Source: Channa striata
Taxonomy: Eukaryota > Chordata > Actinopteri > Anabantiformes > Channidae
Direction of reading: 5' to 3'
Length of the DNA stretch: 64,000 nucleotides
NCBI GenBank assembly: GCA_033026295.1
Contig: CM065181.1
Coordinates: forward strand, 23,907,688-23,971,687
Shown piece by piece: positions 23,220 through 35,742 of this stretch (within the stretch, counting starts at the first letter, position 1; every line of letters begins with the position of its first letter). The position numbers and the translations under genes are program-made. The notes below the pieces were generated by a model, which saw only the letters and a list, made by a program, of their open reading frames with translations, had not been told where the DNA came from and searched no databases.

Positions 23220-23325
23220 GCTGTTCCCCCGAGCCACATCTGGCCGCAAAGTGCCGGGCCGTGACGTCATTCCGGTCGGTGACGAGAAGACGGGGTGTCG
23301 TCACTTCCTCTACATATTTTTCAAC
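23220..23325 (+). promoter_or_regulatory. psmb4: psmb4 promoter with CRE and ETS-type sites
   Basis: A GC-rich segment directly upstream of the ATG. It holds a perfect palindromic CRE (TGACGTCA) at 23262-23269, a TTCCGG just after it and ACTTCCTC near 23302. There is no TATA box. This is typical of a housekeeping promoter. Confidence 0.65.
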
Positions 23326-26300
23326 ATGGAGTCGTCCGGTTTGAAGCTGAATTTGTGGGAGAACGGACCAAAGCCCGGACAGTTCTATTCCTTTCCCGGA
23401 GGCAGCAGCGGACCGGGCACAGCATGCGGGCCGGTCAGACACACACTGTGAGTCATCTGCTCCGGCACGACCGGAGCTTTTTACCTGCCAATGTGGCCCA
23501 AAGGTCGGTTTCGGTTCGCTCAGCGCCGCAGTGCTGTCTCATCATGGAGAAACGACGGCTAGCTGGTGCTAAGCTAACCGCCAGTTCACGTCGAGTTTAA
23601 GACTTTTACGGCAATGAATACATGAATACATCTACATGAATACATGAATACATCTACATGAATATATGAATACACCGATTATTTCAATGCTGTCAACGTT
23701 TACGTTTACTAACTGTTAGCGATGTTAGCTAGCCACCGTCACTATATTTAGTTCATATTCCACACAGGACAATGTCTCAGTTCATGTGTTAGTATATGAG
23801 TTTACTCAAACATCCGTTTAAATTATTGTCTCACGGAGCCTGAGGATTCATTCAGGGAGTTATTTCATGTACTAATGAGACTTTATGACGATCTGAGGAG
23901 CTGCTCGACCCACCGTTCACAAGTGAAAGTAGAGCTTTACTGCAAAACAAAGCCCTGGCACTTTCTTTAAAATATAAAATTACAAATTAATAAATTATTT
24001 TCGACCAAGAAAAACTATATTTACGCAACTTTTTGAATTTCATTAGCAAGCCTACATGCAACATCTGGATTAGTACATTCATGTAGCTCAGTTGGTAAGT
24101 CTTCCATGCACCACAGGGTCAGTGGCTTGACCGTTAGTCCCCTCTTGCTACACGTCGAAGTGTCCTTGGGCAAGACACCGAAGCCCCAGTTGCCCCGTGG
24201 GCCAGACAAGCACCCCGCTTGGCAGCCATCGCCACCGTGTGTGTGTGTACCAAACTACCCTGTAAGAGTGCCTGCCAAATGACTAAATGTAAATTCATAT
24301 TGTAGCAAAGAGGATTGAATGATTTTTGGCTCCCTCAGCGTCAGCTCACCATCACTTTCTTGTCTTGACTGGTCAGGTGTTACATTACTATAAAACTCAT
24401 TGACCATGTATTTCCTGCACCTGTGACTCCTACTGCTGCTGCAGACGTGCTGCCATGAACCTTCACTCGCCTTGCTTATTTGATGCGTTATTTAGGGATC
24501 ATATTTAAAAATGATATGTTTTTTTTCCCATCTGAAAAAGTGTTTCTTCATTTGAAACCTGATTTAAATCCCCGCCTGACAGCTAAACCTCGTCTCTCTG
24601 TTTGCAGAAACCCAATGGTAACTGGGACATCAGTGCTCGGCGTTAAGTTCAACGGTGGCGTAATCATCGCAGCGGACATGTTGGGCTCATATGGCTCTCT
24701 GGCTCGATTTAGGAACATCTCCCGTCTCATGAAGGTGAAGCTCTCTGCTAACTGAACACCAGCTGTGAACATGCTGCTGACAGAACCTGAGCTGAGATGA
24801 AGATGATTATGATTCCTTTTGTGTTTCAGGTAAACAACAGCACCATCCTTGGAGCTTCTGGGGACTACGCTGACTACCAGTATCTCAAACAGGTCATCGA
24901 ACAGATGGTGTAAGCGGCTGATCTAAACACATGTTTCTCTCTGGTTTTGAGTATCTGCAGCAAAAGTGGCACTGACCCATGTGCCCCTAGATTCATATGT
25001 TTTAGGATTCAAGTCAACTGATGTTTTAATGGAACTCGTGAGCATTGTTGAATTTATTTTTTCCCTCTGTCTCTCCCAACAGTATCGATGAGGAGCTGCT
25101 GGGCGATGGCCACAGCTATAGTCCAAAGGCGGTGCACTCCTGGTTGACCAGAGTCATGTACAACCGTCGCAGCAAGATGAATCCTCTTTGGAACACTGTT
25201 GTTATTGGAGGTTTCTACAATGGAGAGAGGTGAGTTTTCTTCTTTTACTCTCCTGTTTAAAATTTGCTAAATGTGGAAATTGTTTGTTCTATGTGTGTCT
25301 CACTTCCATGGTTTGGTGCATGGAATTAAGCAGTCAATCATCTTTTCTCCTTCTAGTTTCCTTGGTTACGTGGACAAGCTGGGCGTGGCCTATGAGGCTC
25401 CCACCGTGGCCACGGGCTTTGGCGCATACCTGGCTCAGGTGAGTGGTTTGTATGCTTAATCGATTCTGATGATATTTCACAGCTTGGCTGATAAATGAGT
25501 TTGTAAAAGGATTAATCAAATGTTGAGGTTTGAGTCATCTGAGTCATAGAAAGCATAATATGTGTTAAACTCTCACAGGGACTTAAAGGATTCCAGTTTG
25601 AGGACCGTGTGTTCCATTGAAAGATGCATTGCTCTTGAAACTAGTTCTGCCAGGGTTCATGGTTACATAAGGAAGCTGTGAGGTTAAGTGGTTTGAGAAT
25701 TTAAATGTTAACAGATGAGAGGTGTTGATTATTTCCTCTGGTCTTTAAAGACCAGATCCATTCCAGCTTGTGATACAGGTAACTATAATCAAAGGAAGTC
25801 ACTGTGTTAAAACAGGATCTGGCTCCTAAAGCAGTGATGTACAGAATGTTTCCAGAATTCAAAGAACTGTCGAAAGAACAATAATTTTAATTCTGAAAAT
25901 AACAAACAGCCTTTAACTTTTATTTTTATGATTCCTGTCAAGTCAAATTCCTCGGCATTTGTATGAATATGCAAGGGTGGTGGGGGTTAGTTTATTCTAT
26001 ACTAGCATTTATGTTTTCTGCATTTAAAACAAGGCTGTGGATAAGAAGTAATAGTTTGAAGTCTACAAAGGTGATTGAAGAAGAGGTGAAAACAAATTGC
26101 CCACAGACAGTGCATATCGGTACTGAGTAGGAGGATTAGTTTAGAGATGTTAAACAGGTTGTCATGTTCACATCTAGTAAAAGCATTTTCAGTTCAGATA
26201 AACATCCTGTCCAGAGAAATTCAGCATCAATTATTACAGTTTTTTTCCTTTTGCTCTGAACAGAAGAAAGATCAGAGCTGAGCATTAGGATTTGGATTTT

Positions 26301-27620
26301 CTGATGAAAATAGCATTTTTAGATTTACCTTCGGTGGGTTGTGACTAACAGACTTACCAGAAATATTAGATGCTCGACTGTAACAACATATTTTTTGTTG
26401 TGTATTTTACGTGTGTGTTTGTGTAGCCACTGATGAGGGAGGTGCTGGAGAACAAGGCGGAGATCACCAAGCAGGAGGCTCGGGACCTTGTGGAGCGCTG
26501 CCTCAAAGTGCTCTACTACAGAGATGCTCGCTCCTACAACAGGGTGAGTTAACATGTTTTTAACATGGTTTGAAAGTTAGGTTTAGCGTTCAAATGTTAG
26601 AGAAACTCAACTCAGCACGGCCTTAAAATCATATTTGTGCTGCCTGTAAGTGATTTAATGTCTCACCTTGCTGGAGCGATGCAGTTCAGGACAATGTAAT
26701 TGGTGACAATCAAGGGTCCCATATTTTAGATTAGATTCAACTTTATTGTCATTACACATGTACAAGTACAAGGCAAGGAAATGCAGTTTATGTCTAACCA
26801 GAAGTGCAATAAGCAGCAAGCGCAGGATATAGGTTATAAATTACCTCTAGAAAATATGTACACAAGAAATTATGGATCATATTTACAGATGCTATGAACA
26901 TACTATGCAGGTTTTTGTCAAACCGGAAGGCTTTGAAGTCTCTTAATTTGATCGATTTAAAGTTTCTTGAAGGAAACTTAATATTTCAACTGTGTGCTGC
27001 GTGCAAATAATCCTCATTACCCATGATTATCATAACTAGTTAATTTCAGACATTTTGACACAAAATTATAATACGAAATAACTTTTCCAGTGTCAACCAG
27101 GGTAGGTGTTTAAAGCTAAAGTTCATTTGCTCATGAGTAATGTTTTATTTTAGCATGAAATCGCCATTGTAACAGAGGAGGGTGTGGAGATTATTGGTCC
27201 TCTGTCTTCTGAAACCAACTGGGACATCGCCCACATGGTCAGGTAGGATCAAAGGTCACAGGAGAAACAAAACAAGCTGTTCAGTCTTCACTATTTGACA
27301 CAACTATTTGGCACAATTGACAGCTTAAAGAACTTGTATTAGTCTGTGCTGTAATGTAGTTTATTTTCTGTAAACAGATGCTGATATAAAACAAAGCTGT
27401 AAAAATGTTTAAATAATCTGCAGATTTTTTTACAAGAAATTGAACGTGTTTTTTGCAACCTCATTGTTTTCATGAGGTGGCAATGTCAAATTTTTCATGA
27501 AGAGTCTCATTTTTCAAACAAGACGACAACTAAATAAGTGCACTTAGCAGCACCTTGCCAGTCTGAATTGTTTCCCTGCTTTGGGTTTTTGTTCTGTTTC
27601 TCTGCAGTGGGTTTGAATGA
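23326..27620 (+). CDS. psmb4: Proteasome subunit beta type-4 (20S beta-7)
   Basis: Eight exons: 23326-23447, 24608-24734, 24830-24909, 25083-25229, 25357-25438, 26427-26543, 27154-27242, 27608-27620; 258 aa, close to the human 264. It is a non-catalytic beta subunit of the 20S core particle, present in constitutive and immunoproteasomes. Family marks in order: short propeptide ending before NPMVTGTSVLGVKF, the GGVIIAADMLGSYGS strand, ASGDYADYQYL, DEELLGDGHSYSP, SKMNPLWNTVVIGG, FLGYVDKLGVAYEAP, ARDLVERCLKVLYYRDARSYN, and the C-terminal ETNWDIAHMVSGFE. AATAAA lies at 27743-27748. Intron 1 carries a SINE and a small minisatellite. The neighbours rfx5 and pi4kb are also its neighbours in mammals. 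Identification is firm. Confidence 0.96.
23615..23676 (+). repeat. 22-bp minisatellite in psmb4 intron 1
   Basis: About 2.7 copies of a unit reading TGAATACATGAATACATCTA plus CA, itself built from a shorter GAATACAT motif. Confidence 0.75.
24082..24300 (+). repeat. tRNA-derived SINE in psmb4 intron 1
   Basis: It starts with an A-box-like TGTAGCTCAGTTGG, has a degenerate B-box region (GGTCAGTGGCTTGA), then the body phrase GAAGTGTCCTTGGGCAAGAC, and ends in CCTGCCAAATGACTAAATG. The tRNA-like head, body and tail order is that of a teleost tRNA-SINE. The family name is not assigned. Confidence 0.75.
26728..26900. repeat. Dispersed fish repeat in psmb4 intron 6
   Basis: The stretch from AGATTCAACTTTATTGTC through ACAAGTACAAGGCAAGGAAA to GCAGCAAGCGCAGGATATAG matches a repeat common in teleost genomes. 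The family is not named; the edges are approximate. Confidence 0.55.
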
Positions 27621-27748
27621 AGATGATCTGCAACTGATGGGGCCTCTGTTTGTTCGCAGCTTCAAAAACTGCAACCGCTCACATCCAGTTTATCTCTCCA
27701 AGTTTAGTTTTTCTCATGTTCGTCACTTTTTGTATAATTAAAAATAAA

Positions 27749-29567
27749 TGTGCTAAATAACAAAATTTCTTGTGGCTTTGTGTCCTTTGTACATGTGGGT
27801 GAAATATCTATTTGGAAGTGTCATACATTTAAATTTATGCCCAGTCTACAAAGCATAACACACTAAATATTACACACAATGTTTCCTATACTGTTTAAAC
27901 ACGTGCTTCTAATACGGTCGTATCTTTAATCAGCATAATAATCAGGATGCATATCTGTTTAATGAATGTTTTAATCCCTTTGTTTTTACTGACTAAAAAT
28001 ACAGCTGTTGCTATGCAGATTTCGCGAGATAAAGTCATCTGTTTTGTAACTGGGCAGACCAGGAAATCGCGTCCAATACGAATAATCTCTGTCAGAAATA
28101 TAATTCAGATCGACCAATGCAATCCCATCTGCTTTGGGTATCCGGGTAGCTTTGTGGCAGAGCACCAATCAGAATAGACGTTAGCTTTGTAGTCAGGCAG
28201 ACATAACATAGTCGTCCAATCACAAAAAAATCTGAAAGGGGATTTTTGCTGTATCTTGGCTCAGGTACTTTCTTTTTCTTTTTTAAAATAATTACTCAAA
28301 TGGGACTCACTGAACAGATCATACATTAATAACAGAATAAATTAACTGTCACTGGGATTTGTGTTGAAACCAGGAATAGCGTCTAAAACATGTTTACGGG
28401 GTCTTCGAGCCTCGGTAGCTAATGCTGTCTGATAGCAAGTGGCTAACGTAGCTAGCTCACATGTTGACGGTTATCAGCGCCGTGGAGCTCGCCGTGTAGG
28501 ACCGCGGTAAAGGTCAGCGTTAGCCGCACTAATGCGTGCTCCTCCACGGGAGCCGGGCTTCTCGCTTCCACCGGCCTTGGAGTTTTCGTCCGGTGTGCCT
28601 TTCTCGAAGCCAGCTACCGTGTTTGGCGTGTGGCAGGCGGCTCTCCGCTAGCCTGTTAGCTCGGCAGTAACATGTTGAGCTGCGTCGGTGTGTGTGTTGC
28701 AGCGAATGGCAGGCACATGACCACCGGCGCTACGGCAGCCAGACATGACAAGGGCGGCGCGGCTGGCACGTCTACACCTGCAGCTGCCGTTAGCCTGTGT
28801 GCGGAGGCAGGGCGGCCGGCGGCGGGCTGCGTGTTCCTGCTCGGAGACATGCCTCCTGCCTTCGGTGGTGGCAGTAACGTCTGACGGCACCGCGGCAGCC
28901 GGCATGTGTCACTGTAGCCGGCAGCCAGCGGGCCTGTTTTCAGCGGCGAACCGGGCTGAAGTGTGAGCGTTGTCGAGCTTTATCGAGAGTGCGTGTGCGG
29001 CTCCGGGGCTGCAGGAGGAGAGACCCGGCTGTGTGTCTGCGGGACCGGTCCACCAAAATCTCCCGAAGCACTAATGTAATGGCTATTATCAAAGGCCTTA
29101 GAAGCTCCTCACTAGTCCAGTTAAATATCCTAAATATTAGTATAATATTGTTTAAGCCCCACAAGTTTTTATGTTTAGCTTTAGGTACAAATAATTGCTG
29201 GAAAATGCAATAATATTGGAATAACACAATTTAATTTTACTGTGTTTAGACCATGGCTCACAAAAGTACAGTTTTTTATTTGAGGTCAAATGTTAAACTA
29301 CAGATCTGTGGGAGGTGAAACGGCAGATGAACAACAAACACAGGCACGACTTTATTCATTCAGTGTGAAAAGGGGCCAACGCAAGTTCTCAGAATCCAGT
29401 GACTTTGACTTTATTGTGATATTAAAAGTAATTTGACTCAAATATTTAGTTTAGGCTCTGTTGTTTTCAGAACCTTTTAACCGTGCCTGCCCCTCGTGTG
29501 AAGTATGAGGACATTTCTGTGTGTCCCCTCTCAGATGGTGATACTCAGCACTGGTTAGTCGGTCCAG
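27749..29567 (+). promoter_or_regulatory. rfx5: rfx5 upstream region: CCAAT cluster and CpG island
   Basis: 28440-29060 is strongly CpG-rich against an AT-rich background and probably holds the rfx5 promoter and a non-coding first exon, whose ends could not be set. Four CCAAT boxes precede it, at 28073, 28114, 28165 and 28216. An RFX half-site-like GTTGCTATG lies at 28007-28015. The coding exon follows an acceptor (CTCTCAG) ending at 29534. Small open frames in the island are compositional. Confidence 0.55.
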
Positions 29568-32500
29568 ATGTCAGAGGACCAGCGACACCGACGGGGGGAG
29601 GGAGGACTGGAGGCAGGGGAGGGCGACACTGAGCCCAGCATGCTGTTGCAGAAACTCAAGAGCAACATCTCGTAAGTCGACTTCTCTGTGACAGACCAAC
29701 GCGCTCTAACTTTGTTGTCCTTAATAATAATTTCGTGAATAAAAAGTCTTGAATTTAATCTAAAGACATCTTAAAGCATCAATGATACTGAAAAATTGTG
29801 TGAGTGGAGCAGAAATGTGCACAGTCTTCCGACCTCGTGTAAAACATTTTTTTAGCTAAACAACACATCCTGTTTCTGCCACTTATCCAGGTTATGTTGA
29901 AGATATGACAGAGTTTGTGCTGTATACATTTGGGATGTGCCAGGGCTCTTGGAAGAACCAGCTATATAACTAGATAGGTTATGATTGGCATGTTCTCTTT
30001 TTTCCAGGAAGAGTGTTCAAACCAAAGTGGATCAGATCCTGGTAAGAACAAGTTTTGTGCTCAGACAAATGAAACTTATGTTAATCAAACACAGAAAATT
30101 ATCCATGTGTGCACCTTGAGCTTACTTCTCCGGTGTGATTTTTTAAAAAAATTTTCTGCTTTCCCAGCAAGACGTTCAGCGTTTCTCAGACAATGACAAG
30201 CTGTACCTGTACCTGCAGCTCCCGTCTGGACCAAGCTCTGGAGACAAGAGGTCAGATCTGCTGGTGTTCTTAGCGAATATACAGTCTCACGGGGTTCCTG
30301 GACTGTGTTTATTACTCATTTCTGCCATGTGTGTGTAGCGGTGGCGACTCCAGCTCATTCAACACAGCCGACCAGCTTCACACCTGTAACTGGATTCGCA
30401 GTCACCTGGAGGAGCATTCAGACACGTGCCTGCCCAAACAGGATGTCTACGAGACATACAAGTGAGAAAATGCACAAAGTAAATTTTGTAGCATTACTGT
30501 TTGGGTCATGGGATTCTTGACTGTCCCCCTTGTCTCTGTCTTCATTGGCTTCCAGGAGATACTGTGACAACCTGCAGCATCGTCCGCTGAGTGCCGCCAA
30601 CTTTGGGAAGATCATCAGAGACATTTTCCCCAACATCAAAGCCCGAAGGCTCGGTGGTAGAGGACAGTCAAAATATCCTTTGAACTGACGGACAGAAAGT
30701 GTTTCAAGACCTGAACTTCTATAAATCTGTAGCTGCGTAAATCTATGTTTGCATGTTGCTGTGATGACGTGGTTTGATTTTTAGGTTTTAGATGTGGATA
30801 TGTTGTGTGGTCACTGCAGCACTGCTGGCTGAGTTCCCTAACCTACCATGCTGATACGTACTGTTACAGTGGCATAAGGCGGAAGACAGTTCTCAACATG
30901 CCCCTGCTACCCAACCTGGACCTAAAGAATGACCCGGTACACACACACACACGCACTACTGTATTACTGCTGTATACTACTACACAGACAGCTAGACACA
31001 GCTACTTACTGCCGTTACAGGTGTTAAAGAAATCCTACTACAAACAGAATCACTGCTACCAGCAACATTTCTCATTTTATTCGCTAATAGAGCAGGGATT
31101 TCTGCTTTGCAGCTCCCCTGTTTTCTGTTTTACATTTTCTCTAATTTAAATTTCCCATGATGGCGATCAAGAAGTACAAGAAGAAACCTCAGGGTGCCAA
31201 ATCTCAGTGCAGTCTGCGTGCTCAATGAAAGGCGATAGTAACCTTATCATGATGCATTTTGGTCCTCTCTTCTACAGCAGTTTTAAAGCTGCATTTGGTG
31301 TTGCTGGCATTTTGTGGCTGGGTGTTCACATATTTGTAGTGAATGGATGCTTTGCCTCCTCCTGACCCTCAGGCAGAGCTTACAGAGCTGGTGCAGACCT
31401 ACAAACAGGAAGTGACAGAGGCGGCATGTGAGCTGATCTGTGATTGGGCACAGAAGATCCTGAAGCGTTCATTCGACACAGTGGTGGAGATTGCTCGCTA
31501 CCTAATCCAGGAGCACATAGTCAACCCTCGCTGCAGCCAGGCTGAACTGGTCACATCTGCAGCACTCGCAGGTGTGTCTGAGAGTGTTCATTTTTTATTG
31601 TCTGCCTTCACTGCATTTTACTGTCCTTCTCCTGAATCCAAATCTACTGACAATCATCTGTGCACACAGCAGAAATGTTCCTTATTGGTTTGTTGATTTC
31701 TGTCTTTGCCCTTAGTCTACAGTGGCTGACATTTGGATTCTGACTTGACGACAAAGTGTTTGCTTGCTCCTGTTTGCTGCTGTTGACAGATGATTCTCTC
31801 TTCTTTCTGTGAATCTGTTTGTAGGGGGTCCAGCTAAAACCCACAAGGTAATCAAGAAGATCCCAGTTATCTCTAAAGCTGACAGTGAAGGAACGGCAGA
31901 CCAGAAGGTGCTTACACACCATATGACTGCATGAACTCTGTCATACAGTCAGAGAAAAGCACGTCAGGGAAAAGTCATGTCATTTGAAAATGAATAAATA
32001 ATTAATTTTATTTCTGGTGAAATTATATCATTGTTTAAAAGGATGTGTGATTTATTTTATTATTATTTCTATGTTTCAAATCACTAACAAGTGACTGAAG
32101 GTTACACTCACATAAGATGAGCAGATGTGGCTGCTAATGCCTGGAGTAACTTGGGTCAGTTCATAAGCCAAAGTGGACGATATCTGCTATAAGACCACAC
32201 TAGATGTGGATTGTGTAGAAAAATATGACAAACATGTGAGAGCCAGCGAACCAAAAGCGTTTTCATTAAGCCGCATTTTAGCAGACAGACACTCTACATT
32301 TAGTTTTACTATGTTTTTCTTTTATCAGTGGAAACTTTACCGTTCCTGAAGAAAACCCATGAATTTTTATTTCATATGAGGTTACCACCTCAATATGGAC
32401 TAAGTATGATTTTAAAAAAAAAATATCCCCAGAGACCCAGTTCAGACAGAAACAGATGAATAAAGCCCATAAGTTTGTGGGGTCCAAAAATCAACCTTAA

Positions 32501-34081
32501 AAATCACGAACAAGAAGTGATGAAATTGCAAATGGAGAAAAAACTATCTCAGGTTGTGCACTATAATCTCTAGAATTACAGTTTTGTTTTCCAATCTTTG
32601 TGGTTTTAAATCAAAATGTGTATAACTTCTCTGAAATGACAAATGATCACTGAACACATTTGTCTGTCCCGGCTGCTCATAGCTTCCTGTCTGTCCCCAG
32701 AAGGATCTTGGAGACTCATCCTCTTCATCTTTGATGAAGCCACCATCTGGAGAAAAATCAGCAGCAGCAAAACCTTCCAGCCTGGATGCTCCACCTCCTC
32801 CCTCCTCTTCCTCGTCCTCTCTGCGCCCTGCGGTTGGTTCACACGTCCACGTGCTTCATCTCAATATCCAAAAGCCGCTTTGTTTGTTTGTTTTTCCTTT
32901 GTGGAAATTATGAGGTGGTTCCTGTTTATTTTCAGTTACAGTCAGTTTGTTCTGTATTGTCCCACGTTGGCGTGGGTGTTCTTCAGTCAATAATATGTCT
33001 TCCTTCCATGCAGGTGGAGGCCTTTATGAAGCAGTTACCCAGAATCCTCCCTCGCAGCTCCATCCCTGATAAGACCTCTTCTCCACCCTCACTGGCTCCC
33101 AAAGACCCCTCAGGTGTAGGAGGGGCATCTGGACCTGGAGGTCCAGCTGCTGCTGCTGCCGCCAGCGGGGGTGCAGTGAAGGTCATTGCCATGGCAACAC
33201 TGCCTCAGCAGCCTGTCCCGGTGATGATCCTACCTCAGAGTTGTCTATCCTACGAGAGGGATGTTGCACCGCCTCCACCACAACCACCTCCTCCTGCTCC
33301 TCAGCAGCACCACGCCCCAGCAGCCCCCACCTCTGTGGTGCAGAAGGCACGCGGGAATGGCAACAAGCGTCCCTTGGAGGGGGTCGGTGGTCCAACAAGT
33401 GTGTCTGGAGGTCCTGCAGTCAACGCTCCTCCAGTGAAAAGGAAGCGCGGACGACCGAGAAAACCTCGGCCGGAGGACAATCTTCCCGCTCCTCCGGCTG
33501 CTCTTCCCCCTCCTCCCCCACCTCCTGCACCTCCTCCTCACCCCTCTATTATCACCTCCGTGACAGGTGGTGTCATTCAGAAGGCCTCCTCCTCGTCCTC
33601 GTCCTCACAGCCTGTGCTTGAGCTGGTGATTCAGGACCAGCAAGGACTGGTTCTGAGTCAGCTACCCGCAGTGTCTGAGCACCGTGGGGTAGTGATGCAG
33701 TGTCAGCCGGGTGGGGCGGTTGAGCCAGACCACCACACTCGACCACTGCTGCTGCTCCAGAACCCCAGCTGGGAGTTGACGCCATCGGGACGGACCCAAA
33801 TGGTGGAGGTGATCCAGAAAGCTCCGAGACCGAGCAATAACAACAGCAGCACTTCTCTTTCACCTGCACAACTCCATTCTCCTCCTCCTCTTCCCCTGCT
33901 GTCCACGCTCCGCGATGAACAGGAGGAGGTGGAGATAACGCTGATGCCAGTGGAGCTGCCGGTGCCCCCTTCCACCTCTTCTTCCTCTTCTGCTGCTACT
34001 GCTCTCACCTCTTCTTCCTCCATCCCCTCTACCTCAGTGGTGAAGGAGGAAGAGGGAGGAGAGAGCAGAAGCACGTCCTGA
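29568..34081 (+). CDS. rfx5: Regulatory factor X 5 (MHC class II transactivation)
   Basis: Ten coding exons: 29568-29671, 30008-30041, 30168-30250, 30339-30461, 30556-30672, 30858-30936, 31373-31571, 31825-31907, 32701-32832, 33014-34081; 673 aa against 616 in human. RFX5 is the DNA-binding subunit of the nuclear RFX complex (with RFXAP and RFXANK) that binds the X box of MHC class II promoters. The oligomerisation segment VQTKVDQILQDVQRFSDNDK comes first. The winged-helix RFX domain follows (about residues 80-175), with CNWIRSHLEEH, DVYETYKRYCDNL, LSAANFGKIIRDIFPNIKAR and GQSKYCYSGIRRK. The last exon is proline/serine-rich and carries an AT-hook (KRKRGRPRKP). The intron after exon 5 is AT-AC. 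The true start follows SEDQRHRRG. Confidence 0.94.
30673..30857 (+). other. rfx5: AT-AC (U12-type) intron of rfx5
   Basis: The donor is ATATCCTTT, the exact U12 AT-AC consensus. The 3' end is GATAC, so the intron starts AT and ends AC. The branch-site match TTCCCTAAC lies at 30834-30842, leaving 15 bases to the acceptor, as expected for U12 introns. The join restores GQS-K-YCYSG of the RFX domain in frame; no GT-AG alternative at this position does so. Confidence 0.9.
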
Positions 34082-35702
34082 AAGAACACTGCCTCCGATC
34101 ACTCTTCTTCCTCCCTGCTCTCCCTTGTCTCACTGAGCTTTACCTGATCTCTTTTTATTTGATTGGTGGAAATCCCAGATTGGCAGCAGCAGTGGGCCAA
34201 TCAGAGAGGATAAATGAAGCCAGAACCCAACACACTTCCTTCCATCAGCTCCCGTTGCACTTAACAAACCGGATGCTGTTAGAAACCTGTAATTCTTGCT
34301 GCATGTTTGTCCGTCAGTGTGTCACCTGTGGCTGAAACCAGAAAAACAATATCATCCTCTATTTCCTACTTTGTTCCTCGCTTCCCTTCCTCCTTGTATC
34401 CTCAATTTCTAAACTTCCCATTTTTTGTGCTGAAGTTTGCTCGTCTGTTGCGTCACTTCCACTACTTCCAATCAGCCCATTTATAAAAACACATAAAACA
34501 AAGGTAAATGTAATCGAGGGAAGGGAGCAGAAATAGAAATTGAAGAGGACGCGCATTGTCAGTATTGAACCAGGCCAAGTTTAACCTGAAGTCAATAGAT
34601 ACAGTGGGTACTACGGGTCAGAGCCTTATAAAGGCTCTTTGTGCTAAATATGAAAACGTGACCTCTTTAACAGAGCTCAGCCTCCATTCACCTTTGCTCT
34701 AGACCTGAGGATGTAGAACTCAAAAATGTTCTCATAGCTGCAGATTAAGTGCAAAACAGTTTGCGTGAGATAAATGATAAAAGGGCTGGAAAAGCAAAAG
34801 GAAAAACTTCAGCTGAGAAAAAAGTAGTTTGAGTTTAGGTGTGAATAGAAGCTGAGCTCTGTTCTCCTCTGTGTGAGTCCCTGTGTTTGAAAAAGCTTTG
34901 GTTCGTTGTGTTTCTGTCAGTGTTGCTGTCAGACTTTTTTTCTGACTGTTTGTGTCAAAATGTGTAAATTATCCATCACGAAAATGTTTACAATTAGCCA
35001 TTTCAGACAAATCATACATATTTAAAACATTTTAAAAAATATTTTAGATGTGATTAATCAGAAACATTCTTATCATGGTGGTATCATTTGGTCTCATTCC
35101 ATAAAATTTCTCAGTATATTTTAAAATGATAAAAAGATCTCACAACAGGTGAAAGGTGTGCAGTGGACAATATTACAGTCATTTTTCACCTGCTGCTCAT
35201 GACCTTTAGGGCTGGGTATGATTTGATTCATTTCAATCAGAGCTGGAACATTTTGTGGATTGCTTAATCTTCAAAAGAAAATCTACTTATATTAAGAACT
35301 GGCTGCTTTTCCTAGTTTACATGATATTTAACAGATTGTTTCATGGGTTTTGGACTGTGGGTCAAAAAACAGTTTATGCAGTTGCTTTTTTCCTTTAGGA
35401 CGTGAAGCTACAGGCAGCAGCTGCTTAGATTATCTTAACATAATGGAAAAAGTGGGAACCAGTATGTCCAAAGGTAACAAATTTCACATGCCCACTCCTC
35501 TTAAGATCACTGATCAATCGGTTTAGTTTTCTTTAAATAATTCCATATGTAGGTACAGTTAAAACATACTTAGTCTGATCAATCTGTTCATCATTTTCTC
35601 GTCATTTCATTATAAAGAGTTTTACTATCTAAACCCTACATTGAACAAGTGAATTCTGTAAAGTAAAAAAGTAAAACAGCGAATGAGCAAGAATCACATT
35701 TA

Positions 35703-35742
35703 CAGTTAGTCGTTTGGCAGATGCTTTTTTCCAAAGCCTCTT
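35703..35742 (-). repeat. SINE/LINE 3' tail fragment, minus strand
   Basis: AGTCGTTTGGCAGATGCTTT followed by TTTCCAAAGCC is the reverse complement of the tail seen at 40276 and 55883. Confidence 0.65.

Noticed and set aside
24082..24150. A tRNA gene
   Set aside because: The A box is good but the B box is degenerate and no cloverleaf closes. The SINE body and tail follow.
28648..28966. Open frames on both strands in the rfx5 CpG island
   Set aside because: They are overlapping, compositionally driven frames without domains or conserved starts.
32786..34081. A 431-codon single-exon gene
   Set aside because: Its first 75 codons read through an rfx5 intron in another frame; the real exon starts at 33014 after a CAG acceptor.
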